From: Euryarchaeota archaeon UBA433 | Lineage (GTDB): Archaea; Thermoplasmatota; Poseidoniia; Poseidoniales; Poseidoniaceae | Assembly: GCA_002495535.1 (NCBI GenBank) | Contig: DAFX01000037.1 | Coordinates: forward strand, 10,157-36,897 | Reading direction: 5' to 3' | Length of the DNA stretch: 26,741 bases | Part shown: one piece after another, positions 8,068 to 13,451 of the stretch | How the letters are laid out: every line of letters begins with the position of its first letter | How positions within the stretch are numbered: the stretch's first letter is position 1 | Translations under genes and position numbers: made by a program | The notes under the pieces: model-generated | Seen by the model: the letters and a program-made list of their open reading frames with translations, nothing else | The model's database searches: none | Told to the model about the DNA's origin: nothing

Positions 8068-9192
8068 ATGGAGCCTCGACAACGACCACCACCAATGAGC
8101 GGTCAAAACGGCGAAGACAAACGCTCCAATTCCTCAAAGAAACGAGGAAATAATCGCGGCCGTTCACGCCACGGTGGTGGGAACCGAAACCGCTCAAACC
8201 GCAAACCTAAGCGGTATGGAGGGCCTTCAAAGGCCTCGCTCGAGGAGCGTCATGCCGAACGAATCGCCGAAATGGACCTCAAAGCGAACAAACGCTTTGA
8301 CTCCTCTGAACGGTTGATGGGCTTCCCAGCAGAATTAGAGGAGCCAAGGACCTTCAATTTCACTTGGACGACCAACCCCGTACCCCTGAAAGATGAAGAA
8401 GCACTGTCCAAACAGGTGCTGCGACGAGGGGAGTTCGGCTGGCTGGATGATGACCGGGTCGACGAACTGGCTCAAATTGTCAAGAATCATAACATGAACT
8501 TGGACCAAGCACTTTCCCTTCGTTCTGCATTGATGCAACAAAAAACGGTGTACGGCCATGGACGTTTGCGCTCCCGTGGCAAAGATATGCTCCGTTTATA
8601 CCGCGAGGGCGTCTCAGTTGTCGATATTTCTCAACGCTTTGACGGACCACCAATGAATGTCTTCCGGCTGATTTTAGCCGAAATGCGATGGTCGAAAACC
8701 AAAATTAAGGAAAGTCTTCGCGAGCCAAGCCGCTTGAAAGAAAGAGAGCGCACAGAGTTTGAAGCCGCCGAAGCCGCCGATCGAGTTTCAAACGTCGACC
8801 AGGGCGAATCACAGGAAAAAGCCGATTTGTTCGAAGACATTCTTGCTGACTGGTTTGAGGAACAAGGTGTTCGTTTGCGCCGCCAACCCGAGATGGTCAG
8901 GGAGCAGAAGCAAGAACTTGGCCGGCCGGTGAGGACCCCCGACATCCTCTTCCTCGATCACGTCTACATCAACGAGCGACCAGTGGCATGGATCGATGCG
9001 AAGCATTTCTACGGCGCTGATGTTGAGTTCCAACGAAAGAAAATGGCCAAGCAAATGGATCGTTACATCGAGGAATGGGGCAGCGGAGCCGTTGTTTATC
9101 GCCACGGTTTCAGTGAGAATTTGTTCATGCCAGCATGCACCCTATTAGATGCAAACGTTCTGGATTTGAATCCACTTGATTCAACGGATTGA
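8068..9192 (+). CDS. TPD-motif PD-(D/E)XK nuclease, homologue of CDIN1/C15orf41
   Basis: 374 residues from ATG 8068; an in-frame GTG at 8062 would add two. The first 60 residues are disordered and very basic (K, R, G, N, S rich), suggesting nucleic-acid binding. The middle has HTH-like helices (LRLYREGVSVVDISQRF, then VFRLILAEM). The C-terminal 120 residues match the archaeo-eukaryotic TPD family (Pfam TPD, human CDIN1): LFEDILADWFEEQG, then RTPDILF, then AWIDAK and AVVYRHGF. The Asp of TPD and the D-x-K of WIDAK fit a PD-(D/E)XK nuclease active site; the human protein has KTPD, WIESK and VIYWYGF at matching places. The natural substrate is unknown. The gene follows an unknown gene by 12 bases and its stop abuts that of pantoate kinase within TGATCA. 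Confidence 0.85.
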   Translation: MEPRQRPPPMSGQNGEDKRSNSSKKRGNNRGRSRHGGGNRNRSNRKPKRYGGPSKASLEERHAERIAEMDLKANKRFDSSERLMGFPAELEEPRTFNFTWTTNPVPLKDEEALSKQVLRRGEFGWLDDDRVDELAQIVKNHNMNLDQALSLRSALMQQKTVYGHGRLRSRGKDMLRLYREGVSVVDISQRFDGPPMNVFRLILAEMRWSKTKIKESLREPSRLKERERTEFEAAEAADRVSNVDQGESQEKADLFEDILADWFEEQGVRLRRQPEMVREQKQELGRPVRTPDILFLDHVYINERPVAWIDAKHFYGADVEFQRKKMAKQMDRYIEEWGSGAVVYRHGFSENLFMPACTLLDANVLDLNPLDSTD

Positions 9193-10218
9193 TCAGGCAG
9201 AAATCGATGTGGCTCGAACACCGAAGTTTAATCCTCGAAGAGCTTCTGCTATGTGTTGAATTTCTTCCTCTGAGAGCGGATGTTCTAATTGTCTTGGAAG
9301 CACGGTAAGTGAGACACCAAGCATACACAATCGCACATACACACGCGTGTGCATCTGAATGGCTCGCAACTCGTTCATGACAGCAGTATTGAGGGCCATT
9401 CGTTCAGGCTCTTCGAGCAGCCCGGATGCTTGAGCGAAATTTCTCGATTGCAGCATCAGATCGCTCCAAATCCCTGCGTCCCAGTTTTTCAACCGTAATG
9501 TTCGAACTGCCTTTTCCCCTGCTTCTGAAATTGTTCGTTGCCACACAGCGTCGTCGATATACTTCGCCGTATGTCGTGCTTCGTTCGGTTTCCAAACCAG
9601 TAAAACTCGTTGTTCGGTGTTGAAACTAACCGCCTTTCCGCCCGCCCCGGGTGCTCCTGGCTCGAGTCGTAGTTCAACGCCCCCTGCTGCGATACCAAGC
9701 ACATCACCAAGACCTCCGCTGTGCAGGCGTTCAATTCGATGCGCGATGCGCAAGTATTGGCTTTCCCTCCCCACTCCAGAGTGCTGGTGGAGGGCACGTG
9801 CCACTGCGATGAGCCCCGCTGCAGACATCCCGAAGCCCTGACTGGTCGGTAGTGAAATTTTGACATTGATGTCGAACGAATCGGCTGGGTTGAGGAGGCG
9901 TGCGTCTCGAAGCGCTTGAATCAAATCTGTGTAAAAGGAATCATCCTGTTCAATCAATGCACCGCCCATCGATTCGACGGTTAAACGGATCTCGCCATCT
10001 TCGAACCCAGTGGGGTGCTCGTCTAGGGTTGAACCTTGAGAGATTTGGCCTACCTGTTCAGGCGCGTTTGTGCCAAGGTATGTGACCGTCACCTCAACAC
10101 CATCAACGACGTTGAACCCCGCTCCTCTGCTGCCTTGTGAGCGAGCAAGTCGAGCGTCTTTCCAAATCGAAAACAGCAACGTAATGTGGCCACCGCACGA
10201 TACTGTGTAAGAGGCCAT
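9193..10218 (-). CDS. Pantoate kinase (archaeal GHMP-family CoA biosynthesis enzyme)
   Basis: Phosphorylates pantoate to 4-phosphopantoate in the archaeal route to coenzyme A, in place of bacterial pantothenate kinase. About 341 residues from the chosen start. Diagnostic blocks: SCGGHITLLF then QGSRGAGFNVVDG near the N-terminus (archaeal form PGHITGFF...GSRGAG), the GHMP phosphate-binding loop SQGFGMSAAGLIAV, and GGLGDVLGIAAGGVELRLEPGAPG. The frame extends to 10329, but starts at 10308-10329 would overlap the end of the DUF805 gene by 41-62 bases and add about 30-37 residues absent from the family; the ATG at 10218, ten residues before GHIT, fits best. No partner enzyme (phosphopantothenate synthetase) lies in the window. 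Cytoplasmic. Confidence 0.88.
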   Translation of the reverse strand: MASYTVSCGGHITLLFSIWKDARLARSQGSRGAGFNVVDGVEVTVTYLGTNAPEQVGQISQGSTLDEHPTGFEDGEIRLTVESMGGALIEQDDSFYTDLIQALRDARLLNPADSFDINVKISLPTSQGFGMSAAGLIAVARALHQHSGVGRESQYLRIAHRIERLHSGGLGDVLGIAAGGVELRLEPGAPGAGGKAVSFNTEQRVLLVWKPNEARHTAKYIDDAVWQRTISEAGEKAVRTLRLKNWDAGIWSDLMLQSRNFAQASGLLEEPERMALNTAVMNELRAIQMHTRVYVRLCMLGVSLTVLPRQLEHPLSEEEIQHIAEALRGLNFGVRATSISA

Positions 10219-10267
10219 ACTGGTCGCTTCAAGACGTAGAACTTGAACGCTTGGGCGGTCTTTCCAA

Positions 10268-10702
10268 TCAAAGGGTGTTGGTTGGAACAGCGCCGTATTG
10301 GTTGTCATGGGCTTGTCCATCGGATACAAACCAAACGAGGAGCAAAATGCCGCCTACAAACGGAACAAACACAAGGAGCATCATCCAACCAGACTTACCA
10401 AGATCGTGCAATCGTCGTACTGATACCGCAAGCAGTGGCAATAAGGCGCCGATGTACAACCCAAAGGTCAGCAGACCCATAAGAGTGGCAAGAGCCTCGA
10501 CAACAAACAAGGAAACAAATGTCAGGGTGAACATGCCTATGACTGCGACCATGAAACTTAGGTAGGCGAACCAATACTCGGAGCGGCTGGCTCGGCCGCT
10601 GAATCCAACGTACTGTTGGAGGCAGGATTTCGTTGCGTCCATGAATGACATCATGTTCGCAGGTCGGGCTACGTGTGGCATACCTTGCATTTGTGGTTGC
10701 AT
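10268..10702 (-). CDS. DUF805 family inner membrane protein
   Basis: 144 residues. After a short polar N-terminus, FSGRASRSEYWFAYL leads into hydrophobic segments at about residues 47-68, 70-93 and 104-126. The conserved VRRLHDLGKSGW and a late N-x-YG-x-P (NQYGAVP) are hallmarks of DUF805 proteins (E. coli YhaH/YhaI type), which have no established biochemical role. The family is mostly bacterial. An AT-rich TATA-like element sits about 23 bases before the ATG. The pantoate kinase gene follows closely on the same strand. Confidence 0.9.
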   Translation of the reverse strand: MQPQMQGMPHVARPANMMSFMDATKSCLQQYVGFSGRASRSEYWFAYLSFMVAVIGMFTLTFVSLFVVEALATLMGLLTFGLYIGALLPLLAVSVRRLHDLGKSGWMMLLVFVPFVGGILLLVWFVSDGQAHDNQYGAVPTNTL

Positions 10703-10719
10703 AGAAAGAAATCTACTCG

Positions 10720-10730
10720 TATACTATTTA
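10720..10730 (-). promoter_or_regulatory. TATA-like element for the DUF805 gene
   Basis: Minus-strand reading TAAATAGTATA, centred about 23 bases before the ATG at 10702. No Shine-Dalgarno-like sequence lies between them, so a leaderless transcript is likely. Confidence 0.5.
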
Positions 10731-10761
10731 GTGATTCTACCGGCAAAGAATCCATACAAGT

Positions 10762-10770
10762 TGTTTTGAG
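10762..10770 (+). promoter_or_regulatory. Putative promoter element TGTTTTGAG before the thioredoxin-like gene
   Basis: TGTTTTGAG begins exactly 30 bases before the ATG at 10792. The identical nonamer begins exactly 30 bases before the pyruvate kinase ATG at 25192. The spacing matches a core promoter of a leaderless gene. Confidence 0.4.
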
Positions 10771-10791
10771 GCATGGTCGTTTCGTAGCATC

Positions 10792-11331
10792 ATGCCCCTC
10801 TCCCTAGGACAGATTGCACCAGCCTTTCAACTGACCAATGCCAACGCCGCAGTTGGTGAACCGACGATGAATTTCAAACAATCAGCGGGCTTGCAGGGGA
10901 CGGTAATCGTCTTTGAGTGCAACCATTGCCCGTATGTTATTGCCAGCATTGAACGAATGGAATCGATGGCGGCGTGGTGCGGCGAGGTTGGTGTTGGTTT
11001 TGTTGGCATCAACTCAAACGATCCCGTGGTGTACCCAAACGATTCCTTCGAACACATGCAAAAGCGCGCCACGTCCATGGGCTATGCTTACCTGCATGAC
11101 GAGACGCAAGAAATCGCACATGCTTACGGAGCAAAGCGAACACCGGAGTTTTTCCTCTTCGATGCCAACAATCGACTGGTCTATCAGGGGCGAATGGACG
11201 ATGCCCCGAGGGACCCAACCAAGGCGACAACATCAGAACTCAAGGACGCTATTGAGGCCATGTTATCAGGCCAAACTCCAACCATAGAGCGCACCGAGTC
11301 CATCGGATGCTCGGTGAAGTGGAAGGCGTGA
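10792..11331 (+). CDS. Thioredoxin-fold (PRX-like/AhpC-TSA) redox protein
   Basis: 179 residues, cytoplasmic. It begins with the LGQIAPAFQL entry strand typical of AhpC/TSA and ResA-like proteins. The redox site is C43-N-H-C46 in ECNHCPYV, a CxxC motif characteristic of the PRX-like1 subgroup found widely in bacteria. The cis-proline loop is KRTPEFFLF near residue 120, followed by the YQGRMDDAPRD segment also seen in this subgroup. Probably a thiol peroxidase or disulfide oxidoreductase; the substrate cannot be told. A 43-residue Cys protein gene starts 12 bases after its stop, so the two may be co-transcribed. Confidence 0.9.
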   Translation: MPLSLGQIAPAFQLTNANAAVGEPTMNFKQSAGLQGTVIVFECNHCPYVIASIERMESMAAWCGEVGVGFVGINSNDPVVYPNDSFEHMQKRATSMGYAYLHDETQEIAHAYGAKRTPEFFLFDANNRLVYQGRMDDAPRDPTKATTSELKDAIEAMLSGQTPTIERTESIGCSVKWKA

Positions 11332-11343
11332 AACGGTGAGCCT

Positions 11344-11475
11344 ATGAGTGGTTGTAGACGACAATGCGATTGGGACGAGAAAATGGTCTGTCGCAGTTGC
11401 GGGATTGACTATGGAATCGCTGCACCGTCCGAAAAGGAAACGGTGGAAACGCCCCCGACCGAAGAAGAGGAATGA
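11344..11475 (+). CDS. Small four-cysteine zinc-binding-like protein (43 aa)
   Basis: A short frame from ATG 11344 to TGA 11473-11475 codes for 43 residues. It begins MSGCRRQCDWDEKMVCRSCG, with Cys at 4, 8, 16 and 19 (CxxxC-x7-CxxC), then continues with an acidic, Pro/Glu-rich tail ending in EEEE. The spacing suits a minimal zinc knuckle. Two points support it as a real gene: it starts 12 bases after the thioredoxin-like gene, and its stop abuts the Lrp gene stop in a TGATCA palindrome, as at two other gene pairs here. Function unknown; a redox-linked or regulatory partner of the preceding gene is conceivable. Confidence 0.6.
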   Translation: MSGCRRQCDWDEKMVCRSCGIDYGIAAPSEKETVETPPTEEEE

Positions 11476-11898
11476 TCAGTACTGTTCCAGCACGAGTTCT
11501 GTCGTGGTCGAAGCAATTTCGTTTGGAGCTGCGAGCCACATTTTGTCGAGCAGTGTGCGCAGCGACATTGTATCGTCAACGTGGACCAAAGCGACTAGGT
11601 CTGCGTCGCCGGACACTTCGTAGATGATTTCGATGCCATCCCAGCCTGTGACTTCAGAGGCAAAGGAGCCGATTTCTGCACCAGGTGATACCTTGATTCG
11701 GACCAGTGCGGTGAGTCCAACGCCACCCTCGCGCACAGTGTAACCTCGAATGGTGCCTTCTTCTTCCATTTTGCGGACGTGGGTTCGGACGGTGCGCTCT
11801 GATGCACTGACCTCTCGGGCCAAATCCACATAGGACATTCGTCCGTTCTTTCGAAGTTGAGCGAGAATGGCACGATCGATTTCTGCAACACGAGGCAT
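11476..11898 (-). CDS. Lrp/AsnC family transcriptional regulator
   Basis: About 140 residues. N-terminal winged HTH (EIDRAILAQLRKNGRMSYVDLAREVSASERTVRTHVRKME), then a linker and a RAM/ligand-binding domain (ALVRIKVSPG, VSGDADLVALVHVDD). Family members form dimers or octamers and often sense amino acids. The frame is open to 11937, but ATG 11898 (MPRVAEIDRAIL) is the usual family start and has a TATA-like element 26 bases upstream. It lies divergent from enolase across about 241 bases, so autoregulation or control of enolase is possible but not shown. Confidence 0.92.
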   Translation of the reverse strand: MPRVAEIDRAILAQLRKNGRMSYVDLAREVSASERTVRTHVRKMEEEGTIRGYTVREGGVGLTALVRIKVSPGAEIGSFASEVTGWDGIEIIYEVSGDADLVALVHVDDTMSLRTLLDKMWLAAPNEIASTTTELVLEQY

Positions 11899-11919
11899 GA
11901 TGTGGCCTTCCGCTTTGAG

Positions 11920-11928
11920 TATATCAAA
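11920..11928 (-). promoter_or_regulatory. TATA-like element for the Lrp/AsnC gene
   Basis: Minus-strand TTTGATATA, centred 26 bases before the ATG at 11898. Supports that start and a leaderless transcript. It falls inside the longer open frame, which argues against the start at 11937. Confidence 0.55.
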
Positions 11929-11937
11929 CCTGCTCAC

Positions 11938-12139
11938 GGGTCGTCTTGCGGAAAAAACAGAGTGTTATTCGCCCGATAGCGGACAACTTAATTGGGACTT
12001 TTCCAACGGTTAAAAACCCACATTCCTTTGGGGATAAAAAGGCTTCTTTGGAAATTGTTTGGAAAGAACGCACCATTCACAACCACAGAAGTCTGTTCTT
12101 GTTCCGTTTCATTCAAGGGGCGTCTTCTGCTGGGGTAGA
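11938..12139. other. Longest intergenic region, Lrp/enolase divergent spacer
   Basis: No convincing gene. It holds A-rich tracts (TTAAAAACC near 12010, GGATAAAAAGG near 12032) that could be enolase promoter elements with a leader of roughly 75-100 bases, and a weak 5-bp inverted repeat (CCTTT/AAAGG, 12025-12042). Control sites for the Lrp regulator would be expected here; none is certain. Confidence 0.4.
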
Positions 12140-13402
12140 ATGGGGAAGCCAATGTCTGGACATATCACAGGCCTCGATGCTCGAATGATTCTAGACAGCC
12201 GTGGCAATCCTACCGTCGAAGTCGATTGTTTTGTCGACGGCGTGCTGCTTGGTAGAGCTGCCGTTCCGTCCGGTGCTTCAACAGGTGCGTATGAAGCTCT
12301 TGAAATGAGAGATGGCGACCAATCTCGATACCTCGGTAAAGGGGTTCAAACCGCAGTGGACAACATCACAGATCGAATCGAAGAGGCGCTTGTAGGCCTC
12401 CCAGTCGATGAGCAACGCGTCATTGATGAAGTCATGATTGAACTGGATGGAACACCTAACAAAGCCAACCTTGGCGCCAATGCCATGCTTGGAGCGTCAA
12501 TGGCTTGCCTTCATGCAGGTGCTGCTCAGCATGAATTACCCCTCTGGAAATACATCGGTGGTGTTGCGGGAGGCCTCATGCCCGTGCCAATGCTCAATAT
12601 CCTCAACGGAGGAGCCCATGCCGCATCAAATGTTGATGTGCAGGAATTCATGGTCATGCCACACGGGTTTGACACCTTCGAAGAAGGGCTTCGGGCTGGT
12701 GTGGAAACTTACCACGCTCTCAAGAAAGAGCTGAAATCAGACGGGTTGCTCGGTGGTGTCGGTGATGAGGGCGGCTTCGCGCCAAATCTGCCTGCCAATG
12801 AAGAGGGGCTCAAGTACATGGTTCGAGCCATCGAAGGTGCCGGATATTCGGTTGAACAAATGGGGATTGCTTTGGATGTTGCCGCAACTGAATTCCATCA
12901 CGAGGACGGTTACCACATGGATGGTAATGTCCTTTCCAGCGAAGATTTGGCTGACGTCTATTCAGGCTGGCTTGATGCATACCCGATCCTTTCAATCGAA
13001 GACGGGTTTGGCGAAGATGATTGGAAAGGCTGGGCAGGATTCACAAAGCGAGAAGGCCACCGCGTCCAAACAGTGGGCGATGATTTGTTTGTCACTCAAT
13101 CCGAACGATTGGCCCAAGGTATCGAAATCGGTGCTGCCAATGCCATGCTTGTGAAACTCAATCAGGTCGGTACGGTCACTGAAACCCTCGAAGCGATGGA
13201 TCTCGCTACATCCCACGGCTTCAACAACGTGATCTCCCACCGCAGCGGCGAAACAGAAGACGTCACAATCGCAGATTTAGCTGTTGGAACTCGTGCAGGC
13301 CAAATCAAGACGGGCGCACCAGCGCGCTCGGACAGGGTGGCAAAATACAATCAATTGTTGCGTATCTCTGCAGATGTCGACGAATACCGCTCTCCGTTCT
13401 GA
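12140..13402 (+). CDS. eno: Enolase (phosphopyruvate hydratase)
   Basis: Converts 2-phosphoglycerate to phosphoenolpyruvate in glycolysis and gluconeogenesis; Mg-dependent, cytoplasmic. About 420 residues, the normal length. Conserved blocks: ARMILDSRGNPTVEVD at the N-terminus, GDEGGFAPNLP, the metal ligands in ALDVAATEF, SIEDGFGEDDW and VGDDLFVT, the catalytic Lys in MLVKLNQVG, SHRSGETED, and IKTGAPARSDRVAKYN at the end. The frame is open from 12059, but the first 27 residues do not look like enolase. ATG 12140 (MGKPMSGHITGLD) and ATG 12152 are both plausible, each with a G-rich stretch a few bases upstream. A small hairpin follows the stop. Confidence 0.97.
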   Translation: MGKPMSGHITGLDARMILDSRGNPTVEVDCFVDGVLLGRAAVPSGASTGAYEALEMRDGDQSRYLGKGVQTAVDNITDRIEEALVGLPVDEQRVIDEVMIELDGTPNKANLGANAMLGASMACLHAGAAQHELPLWKYIGGVAGGLMPVPMLNILNGGAHAASNVDVQEFMVMPHGFDTFEEGLRAGVETYHALKKELKSDGLLGGVGDEGGFAPNLPANEEGLKYMVRAIEGAGYSVEQMGIALDVAATEFHHEDGYHMDGNVLSSEDLADVYSGWLDAYPILSIEDGFGEDDWKGWAGFTKREGHRVQTVGDDLFVTQSERLAQGIEIGAANAMLVKLNQVGTVTETLEAMDLATSHGFNNVISHRSGETEDVTIADLAVGTRAGQIKTGAPARSDRVAKYNQLLRISADVDEYRSPF

Positions 13403-13404
13403 GT

Positions 13405-13423
13405 AAGGAGTTTAACACTCCTT
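13405..13423 (+). terminator. 7-bp hairpin between enolase and the fasciclin gene
   Basis: Perfect inverted repeat AAGGAGT-TTAAC-ACTCCTT starting two bases after the enolase stop codon. The right arm runs into TTTATATG, the likely TATA box of the next gene. It may end the eno transcript or serve as an operator; there is no U-run beyond the TATA sequence. Confidence 0.4.
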
Positions 13424-13429
13424 TATATG
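13422..13429 (+). promoter_or_regulatory. TATA box of the fasciclin/cupredoxin gene
   Basis: TTTATATG centred about 26 bases before the ATG at 13452, the best TATA match in the window. The spacing indicates a leaderless transcript. It overlaps the right arm of the preceding hairpin by two bases. Confidence 0.6.
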
Positions 13430-13451
13430 TGACACTTTTGGCCTATTTGTC

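Noticed and set aside
10219..10329. Longer pantoate kinase starting at 10329 or 10308
   Set aside because: It would overlap the DUF805 gene and add residues absent from the family; ATG 10218 fits the conserved start near GHIT. Some doubt remains.
12059..12139. N-terminal extension of enolase from the ATG at 12059
   Set aside because: The 27 added residues do not resemble enolase N-termini, and better starts exist at 12140 and 12152.
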